Shown here one piece after another: positions 1-5,324 of a stretch of 5,324 bases of DNA. Position numbers and translations under genes: made by a program. Within the stretch, counting starts at the first letter, position 1, and each line of letters starts with the position of its first letter. The notes under the pieces were generated by a model. It saw only the letters and a program-made list of their open reading frames with translations. It searched no databases and was not told the DNA's origin. Source of the stretch: an uncultured Gemmatimonadaceae bacterium (GTDB lineage: Bacteria > Gemmatimonadota > Gemmatimonadetes > Gemmatimonadales > Gemmatimonadaceae); contig CATPBN010000280.1 of NCBI GenBank assembly GCA_955652635.1, positions 1 through 5,324 on the forward strand, read 5' to 3'.

Positions 1-1
1 A

Positions 2-769
2 ACGGTAGCCGCGGACACCGACCGGGAAGACGCAGCGCGATTGATCTCCAAATACAATCTGCTGGCGGTTCCGGTGATCGATGATCTGCGGCGCATCCTG
101 GGTATCGTCACGGTCGACGACGTAATCGATACGCTGGTCGAGGAGCAGACCGAGGACGTTCAGCGCTTCGGAGGCATGGAGGCCTTGGACGCTCCCTACA
201 TGGAGATCAGCTTCCTGGACATGATCCGGAAGCGCGCCGGATGGCTGTGCGCACTCTTTCTGAGCGAGATGCTCACGGCCACAGCGATGCAGCGGTTTCA
301 GGGAGAGATCGAGAGGGCCGCAGTGCTCGCGATGTTCATCCCGCTCGTCATGAGCTCCGGCGGCAACTCCGGGTCCCAGGCGACGTCGCTCGTGATTCGC
401 GCGCTTGCGCTGCAGGAATTGAAGCTGCGGGACTGGTGGCGCATCGCGCTCCGCGAGCTGCCGACGGGGCTCGTGCTCGGTGCGATCCTCGGGATCATCG
501 GGTTCACGAGGATCGTGGTCTGGCAGGACCTGCACATCTTCAACTACGGTCCTCACTACCTGTTGCTTGCGATAGCGATAGGCTTCTCTCTGGTCGGGAT
601 AGTGGGGTTCGGATCTCTGGCAGGATCCATGTTGCCATTTCTGCTGAAGCGCATCGGATTCGATCCCGCGAGCGCGTCAGCACCTTTCGTTGCCACGCTC
701 GTAGACGTTACAGGGTTGGTGATCTATTTCTCAGTCGCGTTCATGGTGCTCCACGGGACGTTGCTGTAA
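2..769 (+). CDS. mgtE: Magnesium transporter MgtE, C-terminal part (5' end outside window)
   Basis: This is the last 255 residues of an MgtE-family Mg2+ channel/transporter of the inner membrane. The frame is open from base 2, so the TTG at 41 is an internal Leu codon and not a start. Residues 1-50 are the end of the second CBS domain (NLLAVPVIDD, then GIVTVDDVIDTL), the cytosolic Mg2+ sensor. A connecting 'plug' helix follows at about 50-75. The membrane domain runs from about 78 to 255 with about five hydrophobic segments. The family hallmark FIPLVMSSGGNSGSQA is at 112-127. The pore motif ATLVDVTGL is at 231-239, and its Asp235 corresponds to the conserved pore Asp that coordinates Mg2+ in characterised MgtE. 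The missing N-terminal part should carry the MgtE N domain and first CBS domain. The gene converges on the minus-strand cluster with a 47-base gap. Family assignment is firm. No frameshift or missing key residue is seen in the visible part. Confidence 0.95.
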   Translation, partial: TVAADTDREDAARLISKYNLLAVPVIDDLRRILGIVTVDDVIDTLVEEQTEDVQRFGGMEALDAPYMEISFLDMIRKRAGWLCALFLSEMLTATAMQRFQGEIERAAVLAMFIPLVMSSGGNSGSQATSLVIRALALQELKLRDWWRIALRELPTGLVLGAILGIIGFTRIVVWQDLHIFNYGPHYLLLAIAIGFSLVGIVGFGSLAGSMLPFLLKRIGFDPASASAPFVATLVDVTGLVIYFSVAFMVLHGTLL

Positions 770-816
770 GAGCACCGTTGCGCTTCCAACTTCCGTCTCG
801 GTAGCCAGCCCGACGC

Positions 817-2007
817 CTATCGTGCGGCACGCAGCCACTCCGCCGGGTCTACCGCGGGTCCGCCGCGTCTGATCTCGAAGTGCAAATGCGATCCGAGCGC
901 CGGATCGCTGATGCCGACAGTTCCCACCGCCTGCCCTTTGATCACACGCGTTCCTTTTCGCACATCGATCCGGTCGAGTGAGCCGTACACGGAATAGTCA
1001 CCGCCGCCGTGCTCGAGAATGACGGTGTTTCCGTAGGTGCCCATCGGTCCCGCATAGGCGACCGTCCCCGCCGAAACTGATTTGACCGGCGTGCCGACAG
1101 CCGCGCTGATGCCGATCCCGTTCCATCGAGTGGTCGTGTTGTTCGGATTTACGAACCGACCGAACCGATACAGAAATACGCCGTTTACCGGCCAATCCAG
1201 CCTTCCGATGTCAGTCGTGCGGATCGAGCTCGGCGACAGTGTCACGGCTCCAGCTCGTCCCGACGCTCGCCGACGCTCGGCCTCGAATGAGGCGATAAAG
1301 TTATTCAGACGCGCCTCGCTCTTCTCCAGCTCCGCCAGGCGCGCCTTCGTGCGCTTCGCATCCTGTTGCACGCGGGAGAGATTCCGCGCCTGGAGCGTCT
1401 CCAGCTCCGCCAGTCGGGCCGCCTCCTGTTCCTTTGCCGAACGGTTCTCGATCACGCTGTTCTGCAGCCGCACCAGCTGCGCGCGCTGCGATTCCATTTT
1501 GTCGTGGAGCTCGTCCAGGCGTTGAACGAGACCCTTGTCCCTCAGAGCCAGCAGATGCAGGTACTTGTATCGCGCGACGAGCTGCCCCACCGATTGCGCC
1601 GAGAACAAGACTTCCGCCGAGTAGAGGGGCCCTCGCTTGTAGATCTCGATGAGGCGTCGCTGGAGCACCGTTCGCTTCATGCTCGCTTCTCGCTGAGACT
1701 TCGCCAGGTCGCTCGTCGTGGTTTTGACTTCGTCGGTAATCGCGACGAGCTGCTGATCGAGTGAGCTCACCATGCGCGCGGTCGCATCGTGCTGCTTGTC
1801 GAGAAGATTCACTTCGTCACGCAGCTCGTGCGCGGTGTTCTGCAGCCCGCTCATCTTCTTTTCAAGCTCGTCGCGCTCCGTTCTTATCCGCGCCAGCTCG
1901 TCCCGCTGCGCGTTGACCCGTGCTTCGGCGCTTTCGGTCTGCTGTGCGGGAAGGCGAGATGAGAGTAGCAGAGCGCAACAGACGCCCAGACACCGTGCTC
2001 GAATCAG
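817..2007 (-). CDS. envC: EnvC-like murein hydrolase activator: signal peptide, coiled coil, degenerate LytM/M23 domain
   Basis: Probable periplasmic activator of cell-wall amidases working with FtsEX. From a start near 2007 the product is about 396 aa, close to EnvC length. Residues 1-21 form a signal peptide (basic n-region IRAR, core CLGVCCALLLSS, cleavage after LPA). About 25-250 is a long charged coiled coil. LytM/M23 domain spans about 270-396. The usual HxGxD metal motif reads W295-N-G-I-G299, so His and Asp are lost, much as I recall for E. coli EnvC (WKGMVI). The usual YxHL reads YGSL (Ser343). The C-terminal HxH is kept (HLHFE, His374 and His376). Start: the frame has no ATG, GTG or TTG between the internal ATG at 1854 and at least 2140. 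Starting at 1854 would delete the signal peptide. CTG at 2007 or ATT at 2004, overlapping the ftsX stop (CTGA), are the best candidates. The function is inferred from the family and from adjacency to ftsEX. An active M23 peptidase is a less likely alternative. Confidence 0.9.
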   Translation of the reverse strand: MIRARCLGVCCALLLSSRLPAQQTESAEARVNAQRDELARIRTERDELEKKMSGLQNTAHELRDEVNLLDKQHDATARMVSSLDQQLVAITDEVKTTTSDLAKSQREASMKRTVLQRRLIEIYKRGPLYSAEVLFSAQSVGQLVARYKYLHLLALRDKGLVQRLDELHDKMESQRAQLVRLQNSVIENRSAKEQEAARLAELETLQARNLSRVQQDAKRTKARLAELEKSEARLNNFIASFEAERRRASGRAGAVTLSPSSIRTTDIGRLDWPVNGVFLYRFGRFVNPNNTTTRWNGIGISAAVGTPVKSVSAGTVAYAGPMGTYGNTVILEHGGGDYSVYGSLDRIDVRKGTRVIKGQAVGTVGISDPALGSHLHFEIRRGGPAVDPAEWLRAAR

Positions 2008-2849
2008 ACTCGGCGTAGGTGTCTCCCAACCGAGACGAGAGATCCGAGCACTCCCATGAACGCGCCGCCTACGACTCCAAGAAAAACCATCTCTCGACTG
2101 AAGAATATCGTCTGGATGAAGTACTCGTTGACCACCCGGTTGGCCGCCCAGACGAAAACGAGCGCCAGCAAACCGCCCAGCACTCCCTTCACCAGCCCGT
2201 CAATGAGGAAGGGAAGGCGGATGAACATGTCTGTCGCGCCGACCAGCCGCATTATCGATATCTCTTTCGCGCGCGCAAGCACCGTCATTCGGATAGTTGC
2301 GCCGATGATGATGATCGCGACTGCGGCGAACGCTATTCCGAGGGCGAGTCCAGCGACTGTCGTGATGGTCCGCAAGCGGTAGAGCTTCTCGACCCATTCC
2401 TCGCCGTAACGGACGTCGTCGACAAAGTGATAGGTCCTGATACGATCAGCGACGGATTTCACCGTCATCGGATCCCGCATCCCGGACCGGAGGTATACTT
2501 CAATCGAAGCCGGCAGCACGCCTGCCTCGAAGACATCGGCGAACTCACCCATTTCCTTTCTTGCGCGCTCGAGCGCTTGTTCCTTCGAGACGTACTCGAC
2601 GCGCGCTACTTCCGGGAATTCGCCGATGTCCTTCATCGCCGCAGCCACCGATTCGATATCGGTGCTGTCTTCAAGAAACGCGCGGACCTCCACTCTTTCC
2701 TCTACCTGTTCCAGCGCTTTCCGGATATTTATCGCCACCAGACCGAACAAGCCGAACGCAAAGAGTGAGAAGGCGATCGTCACGACCCCCAGGATGCTGA
2801 GGAGCGGCGCTCGCCGCGATGCGGTCAGCGCTTCGCTAACGGATCGCAC
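2004..2849 (-). CDS. ftsX: Cell division ABC transporter, permease-like subunit FtsX
   Basis: Integral inner-membrane partner of FtsE. It does not transport a known substrate. It passes FtsE's ATP cycle to a periplasmic hydrolase activator. The 281-aa product shows the FtsX layout: TM1 at about 17-41, an extracytoplasmic domain at about 42-160, then TM2 at about 162-187, TM3 at about 216-240 and TM4 at about 254-276. The extracytoplasmic part contains the family-typical VLPASIEVYL (111-120). The loop after TM2 carries the FtsX/MacB-type signature EISIMRLVGAT (196-206) followed by IRLPFLIDG (210-218), which couples to the ATPase. It lacks the long cytoplasmic N-terminal extension of E. coli FtsX, so it is shorter, as in many non-proteobacterial homologs. 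The start is GTG at 2849, directly abutting the ftsE TAG stop with no spacer. A purine-rich AGAAGAG just upstream, inside the end of ftsE, could act as a ribosome site. The stop overlaps the probable start of the EnvC-like gene. Confidence 0.95.
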   Translation of the reverse strand: MRSVSEALTASRRAPLLSILGVVTIAFSLFAFGLFGLVAINIRKALEQVEERVEVRAFLEDSTDIESVAAAMKDIGEFPEVARVEYVSKEQALERARKEMGEFADVFEAGVLPASIEVYLRSGMRDPMTVKSVADRIRTYHFVDDVRYGEEWVEKLYRLRTITTVAGLALGIAFAAVAIIIIGATIRMTVLARAKEISIMRLVGATDMFIRLPFLIDGLVKGVLGGLLALVFVWAANRVVNEYFIQTIFFSREMVFLGVVGGAFMGVLGSLVSVGRHLRRV

Positions 2850-3590
2850 CTAGCTCTTCTCTTGCGTGTCGCCGGCGGCCTCTACTTCCGCCATCGTCGG
2901 ATCGGAGGGCCGTGGTGACAGAGGGGATTCAGCGGAGTCAAAAACCAGCCGGCCGTGATTGAGCTCGATGGTCCGATAGTTGGATCGGCGCACCAGATCC
3001 AGGTCGTGGGTCGCCATGATGACGGCGGTACCCGATGAATTGATGTCGCGCAGCAGCTGAAAGACTCCGCGCGTTGCGCGCTCGTCGAGGTTACCGGTGG
3101 GCTCGTCAGCGATGAGAACGAATGGGTCGTTGATGAGAGAGCGCGCGATTGCGACCCGCTGTTGCTCGCCGCCCGACAACTCGCGGGGATAGCTGGTCGC
3201 CTTTGACGCGAGGCCCACTTGAGTGAGCGCGCGCGATACCTTGGCACGAATGGTCGCCTTGGGTGCGCCAGTCACCTCCAGCGCGAACCTGACGTTCGCT
3301 TCTGCCGTTCGATCCTCGAGGAGCCGGAAGTCCTGGAACACGATGCCTATCCTGCGTCGCAGCCGGGATATCTCGCGCCCGCTCGCCGTCGTGGAGCTCA
3401 CGCCGTTTACCCAGACCTCGCCCCGGTTCGGCTTGTCATCCATGTACAGCAGCTTGAGGATCGTCGTCTTCCCCGATCCGCTTGGTCCTGTAAGGAAGAC
3501 GAACTCGCCCTTTTTCACCTGGAAGCTTATCTGAGCCAGCGCGGTACCCGAGCGCGGGTATTCCTTGGCAACATCGGTGAGACGGATCAT
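2850..3590 (-). CDS. ftsE: Cell division ATP-binding protein FtsE
   Basis: Cytoplasmic ABC ATPase that drives FtsX at the septum. All nucleotide-binding motifs are intact in the 246-aa product: Walker A GPSGSGKT (35-42), Q-loop VFQDFRLL (84-91), signature LSGGEQQ (138-144), Walker B VLIADEP (158-164) with the DEPTGNLD extension (162-169), and the switch His in ATHDLDLV (His195). QDFRLL with LSGGEQQRVAIARSL is typical of FtsE rather than of LolD or MacB, and the following ftsX settles it. A C-terminal tail of about 25 residues (218-246, rich in Ser, Pro and Glu) goes beyond the core ATPase fold and looks disordered. The start is ATG at 3590, two bases after the PLP-enzyme stop. No good Shine-Dalgarno is visible at the usual distance, so translation probably depends on coupling with the upstream gene. 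Confidence 0.96.
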   Translation of the reverse strand: MIRLTDVAKEYPRSGTALAQISFQVKKGEFVFLTGPSGSGKTTILKLLYMDDKPNRGEVWVNGVSSTTASGREISRLRRRIGIVFQDFRLLEDRTAEANVRFALEVTGAPKATIRAKVSRALTQVGLASKATSYPRELSGGEQQRVAIARSLINDPFVLIADEPTGNLDERATRGVFQLLRDINSSGTAVIMATHDLDLVRRSNYRTIELNHGRLVFDSAESPLSPRPSDPTMAEVEAAGDTQEKS

Positions 3591-3592
3591 CG

Positions 3593-4750
3593 CTACTGTT
3601 GAAGCGCCTGCTCTATGTCCGCGATCAGATCTTCCGCGTTTTCGATGCCTATGCTCACCCGAAGGAAGCCGTCCGGAATTCCGATTTTCTCGCGTTCCTC
3701 GGGGCTTAGGTGCTCGTGTGAGCTGAAACGCGGCTCGATGACGAGAGAGTCGACGCCGCCCAGACTGGCTGCGTAAGTGAATACCTGAAGCTTCCTGACG
3801 AACTTGAGCGCCGCGGGTCCTCCTCCCTTGAGCTCGATCGCCAACATTCCGCCAAATCCGTCGAGAATCATCTTCGCGATCTCGTGATCAGGGTGGCTGG
3901 GCAGCCCGGGATAGTGGACCTTCGCGATCTCCGGCCGGGTCAGGCACCATTCCGCGACTCTCATGGCGTTCTCGTTCTGGCGTTTGACTCTGACGTCGAG
4001 CGTCTTGAGACCGCGCTCGAGCAACCAGCAGGCGAACGGATCGGGAGCCTGTCCCCACACCATCATCTTGCGTCGGACTTCGTTGATAAGCGGCTCGTTC
4101 CCGCACACGACGCCGGCCAGGATGTCGTGATGACCGTTGAGGTACTTCGTGGCGGAGTGAATCACTACGTCGACCCCGTGCTCGATCGGCCGGAAGTTGA
4201 CCGGGCTGGCAAACGTCGAGTCGACGACGAGCGCGATTCCCTGCGCATGGGCGAGCGATTGGAGCGAGCTCAGCTCCAGCACTCTGCACGTTGGATTTAC
4301 AGGCGATTCGAGGAATATCACCCGCGTGTTTTTCTTCAGTCCCTTTCGCCACGCGCGGGGCTCGAGCGGATTCACGAAAGAGACTTCGATGCCCATCCCC
4401 ATCAGCTCTTCCGTGAAAAGCTTGCGAGTGCCGCCATAAATCCATGAGCTGGAGATCAGATGATCGCCGGGCCTGAGAAGCGCGAGCATCGCGCACGCGG
4501 TAGCGCCCATTCCGCTGGCGAGGACGAGCGCCGCCTCTGCTCCCTCGAGCAGAGCGAGTCGTTTCTGCACGCGCTCCGCGTTTGGTGTGTTGCCGTATCG
4601 CGTGTAGAGGAGGTCGCTGGTGCCGGGTTCCTGTGCGTAGTTGACGGATTGTATCAGCGGAGCGGATACACCAATTCCCGGAGTTGGTCGCGTCTCACCG
4701 CCGTGAATCGCAGTTGTCGAGAGGCCCATCTTCCGCGTCGGTTCCGTCAA
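3593..4750 (-). CDS. Trans-sulfuration family PLP-dependent enzyme (cystathionine gamma-synthase/gamma-lyase type)
   Basis: Cytosolic Cys/Met-metabolism PLP enzyme of fold type I, 385 aa, the usual length for the family. Visible residues: YTRYGNTPN (49-57), whose Tyr49 and Arg51 bind PLP phosphate of the partner subunit; SGMGA (79-83) at the cofactor phosphate; Tyr105 in WIYGGT, stacking on PLP; Asp177 in VVDSTF, pairing with the pyridine nitrogen; Lys202 in HSATKYLNGH, the Schiff-base lysine; SLGGVDSL (329-336); and Arg364 in LRVSIGIE for the substrate carboxylate. All are present, so an active enzyme is expected. Gly106 follows Tyr105 where methionine gamma-lyases have Cys, arguing against that activity. 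Cystathionine gamma-synthase, cystathionine gamma-lyase and O-acetyl/succinylhomoserine sulfhydrylase cannot be separated by eye, so no gene symbol is given. The TTG start at 4750 is chosen because a strong AGGAG sits 5 nt before it. An ATG seven codons in (4729) is the alternative. The neighbours are two small genes of unknown role and ftsEX. Confidence 0.93.
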   Translation of the reverse strand: MTEPTRKMGLSTTAIHGGETRPTPGIGVSAPLIQSVNYAQEPGTSDLLYTRYGNTPNAERVQKRLALLEGAEAALVLASGMGATACAMLALLRPGDHLISSSWIYGGTRKLFTEELMGMGIEVSFVNPLEPRAWRKGLKKNTRVIFLESPVNPTCRVLELSSLQSLAHAQGIALVVDSTFASPVNFRPIEHGVDVVIHSATKYLNGHHDILAGVVCGNEPLINEVRRKMMVWGQAPDPFACWLLERGLKTLDVRVKRQNENAMRVAEWCLTRPEIAKVHYPGLPSHPDHEIAKMILDGFGGMLAIELKGGGPAALKFVRKLQVFTYAASLGGVDSLVIEPRFSSHEHLSPEEREKIGIPDGFLRVSIGIENAEDLIADIEQALQQ

Positions 4751-4755
4751 TATCT

Positions 4756-4760
4756 CTCCT
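4756..4760 (-). promoter_or_regulatory. Ribosome binding site supporting a TTG start
   Basis: On the minus strand the sequence reads TAGGAGAGATATTG. AGGAG lies 5 nt before the TTG at 4750 and shares bases with the TAG stop of the preceding 101-aa gene (4761-4759). This is the reason to prefer TTG 4750 over the downstream ATG at 4729 for the PLP enzyme. The overlap with the stop codon suggests that ribosomes finishing the upstream gene re-initiate here. Confidence 0.7.
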
Positions 4761-5064
4761 AGCCGAGGTTGCGGGTGCTTCGACCAGCGTCGAAGTCATG
4801 CTTCACGACGCGAACGATCTCGGCTGGCGCGATCCCCAGAACATCGCGGGCGACCACGGTGCCCGGACTCACAGTATCATCGACGACGAGCACCGCCATC
4901 TCGTGACGTCGCGGCCCGTATACCCAGACGAGCTCTCCGTCCTCGAGCAGCCGCTTGCTCGCATCCGATGGATGCAGCCTTACGAGGGGCCCGCGCTCGG
5001 GATCGCCCGGGTGCGTCGCCTGGTAACGCGAGACCATCAGCCAGGGCTGGAATCCTTCCATCAT
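4759..5064 (-). CDS. Small double-psi-barrel-like protein (molybdopterin-dinucleotide-binding/aspartate-decarboxylase-like fold), function unknown
   Basis: The function of this 101-aa protein is not recognised. Residues 26-72 run PLVRLHPSDA, then EDGELVWVYGPR, then MAVLVVDDTVSPGTVV. This resembles the C-terminal domain of molybdopterin oxidoreductases (VRmhPeDA, then dGdlVrV, then vtdrvrPGvV), a double-psi beta-barrel also shared by aspartate decarboxylase and Cdc48/VAT N domains. The protein is only this domain plus a short N-terminal lead (MMEGFQPWLMVSRYQ) and a C-terminal segment ending in EIVRVVKHDFD. No catalytic molybdenum-enzyme part is nearby, so it is not a complete oxidoreductase. 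No signal peptide or membrane segment is seen. The start is ATG 5064, four bases overlapping the TGA of the winged-helix gene; the next codon is also ATG. The strong coupling suggests a functional tie to the regulator or the PLP enzyme, but that is inference. The fold call is by motif resemblance only. Confidence 0.8.
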   Translation of the reverse strand: MMEGFQPWLMVSRYQATHPGDPERGPLVRLHPSDASKRLLEDGELVWVYGPRRHEMAVLVVDDTVSPGTVVARDVLGIAPAEIVRVVKHDFDAGRSTRNLG

Positions 5065-5324
5065 GCATCGAGCCTCATCGGCTCAACCGGAGCGGTAGCG
5101 CTGCCAACTGCGACGTAGCCGTTGTCGTACCTGATAACGAGACGTCTCCGCCACAGAATGTCCAGCATGCGCGCCGCGTGCTCGCGCGACAGTCCCGTGG
5201 CGTCGGCCACCTCGGCGACGTCGGCGCTGACGCCGGCACCGAGGTGAGAGATGATCTCCCATGCGCTTCTCTCGTCGACATCGACGATCCCGACGAGTCG
5301 CGACCCTCCATCCGCGTGTTGTGT
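5061..5324 (-). CDS. Winged-helix DNA-binding protein, C-terminal part (5' end outside window)
   Basis: A frame open from the right edge encodes 87 residues and ends at TGA 5063-5061. It contains no ATG, GTG or TTG in its first 38 codons, so the start probably lies beyond 5324. Residues 20-73 look like a MarR/ArsR-type winged helix: helix SAWEIISHLG, then a helix-turn-helix VAEVADATGLSREHAARMLDIL (36-57; recognition helix about 46-58), then RRRLVIRYDNGYVAVG as the beta wing (60-74). A short tail follows. This is probably a transcription regulator, though small winged helices also serve as protein-interaction domains. No ligand or metal residues are evident. The stop overlaps the next gene's start as ATGA, so the two are co-translated. 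A different minus-strand frame over the same bases (5311-5075) starts with ATG but gives a Ser/Arg/Thr-rich shadow product. Confidence 0.8.
   Translation of the reverse strand, partial: TQHADGGSRLVGIVDVDERSAWEIISHLGAGVSADVAEVADATGLSREHAARMLDILWRRRLVIRYDNGYVAVGSATAPVEPMRLDA
5073..5076 (-). promoter_or_regulatory. Ribosome binding site for the 101-aa gene
   Basis: GAGG on the minus strand lies 8 nt before the ATG at 5064, inside the last codons of the winged-helix gene. It supports initiation at 5064 (or at the immediately following ATG at 5061) and argues against another ATG at 5068, which is out of frame. Confidence 0.6.

Larger units (their letters stand above)
817..5324 (-). other. Predicted single transcription unit: wHTH, 101-aa gene, PLP enzyme, ftsE, ftsX, envC-like
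   Basis: Six consecutive minus-strand genes have junctions of ATGA overlap, 8 nt, 2 nt, 0 nt and about 4 nt overlap. None of the gaps could hold a promoter or terminator. The promoter must lie right of the window, unless one sits inside a coding sequence, which I did not see. The end of the unit is the 47-base convergent gap at 770-816, where no classical hairpin plus T-run is visible. Co-transcription is inferred from spacing only. Confidence 0.75.

Noticed and set aside
41..769. TTG at 41 as the start of a short MgtE
   Set aside because: The frame is open to the window edge, and the codons before 41 continue the CBS domain, so 41 is internal.
241..804. Plus-strand ORF of 187 codons overlapping mgtE
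   Set aside because: Arg/Ala/His-rich out-of-frame product over a well-supported MgtE frame, so a shadow.
770..816. Possible bidirectional terminator between the convergent genes
   Set aside because: Only a weak 4-bp CGTC/GACG pairing (794-797 with 812-815) is present. The inner bases pair poorly and there is no T-run on either strand, so a terminator cannot be supported.
771..1680. Short direct similarity, AGCACCGTT(G)CGCTTC, at about 771 and about 1664
   Set aside because: A single match of about 15 bases with an indel, one copy inside a coding region and with no flanking structure. This is best taken as chance.
2019..2768. Long plus-strand ORF (249 codons) opposite ftsX
   Set aside because: It lies wholly antisense to a confident ftsX. 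Its product is rich in Arg, His, Asp and Glu with no hydrophobic core or recognisable motif, as expected for a shadow frame in GC-rich DNA.
3884..4496. Overlapping ORFs on both strands within the PLP-enzyme gene
   Set aside because: They cover the conserved core of a confident PLP enzyme and have low-complexity charged compositions with no motif.
4759..5064. Reading the 101-aa protein as part of a molybdenum oxidoreductase or as aspartate decarboxylase
   Set aside because: No catalytic oxidoreductase domain adjoins it, and I see no Gly-Ser processing site in the arrangement expected for aspartate decarboxylase. Only the fold resemblance is retained.

Overview
The window comes from a GC-rich, Gram-negative-type bacterium. 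An envelope protein with an Ala-X-Ala-like signal peptide, an FtsEX system paired with an EnvC-like LytM protein, and the lack of any AT-rich spacer all fit this. Gene style (very tight packing, signal peptides ending in a Pro-Ala-Gln-Gln-like pattern, non-ATG starts) suggests Gemmatimonadota or a similar soil phylum. That assignment is inference from style, not from a marker gene.

Layout. Positions 2-769 (+) hold the C-terminal part of an MgtE-type magnesium transporter whose start lies left of the window. After a 47-base convergent spacer, everything up to the right edge is on the minus strand and reads right to left as one tightly packed cluster. Its order is: a winged-helix regulator (5' end outside the window, ends 5061); a small double-psi-barrel-like protein of 101 aa (5064-4759); a trans-sulfuration family PLP enzyme (4750-3593); ftsE (3590-2850); ftsX (2849-2004); and an EnvC-like coiled-coil/LytM protein (about 2007-817). 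Junctions are ATGA overlap, 8 nt, 2 nt, 0 nt and about 4 nt overlap, so co-transcription and translational coupling are likely.

How the genes work together. FtsE (ATPase), FtsX (membrane transducer) and the EnvC-like protein form the known module that relays cytoplasmic ATP hydrolysis across the inner membrane to switch on cell-wall hydrolysis at the division site. Here all three are adjacent. The LytM domain of the EnvC-like protein has lost several metal-site residues, consistent with an activator rather than an enzyme, although it keeps its C-terminal HxH. The upstream PLP enzyme belongs to sulfur amino acid metabolism. The two small leading genes have no assigned function. Their link to division is positional only.

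Two annotation traps matter. The EnvC-like gene has no ATG, GTG or TTG start upstream of an internal ATG at 1854, yet about 51 codons before that ATG encode a clear signal peptide and the start of the coiled coil. The winged-helix gene at the right edge is open from the window edge and is easily missed because an out-of-frame ATG-initiated ORF covers the same bases. No RNA genes, mobile elements, CRISPR arrays or significant repeats were seen.
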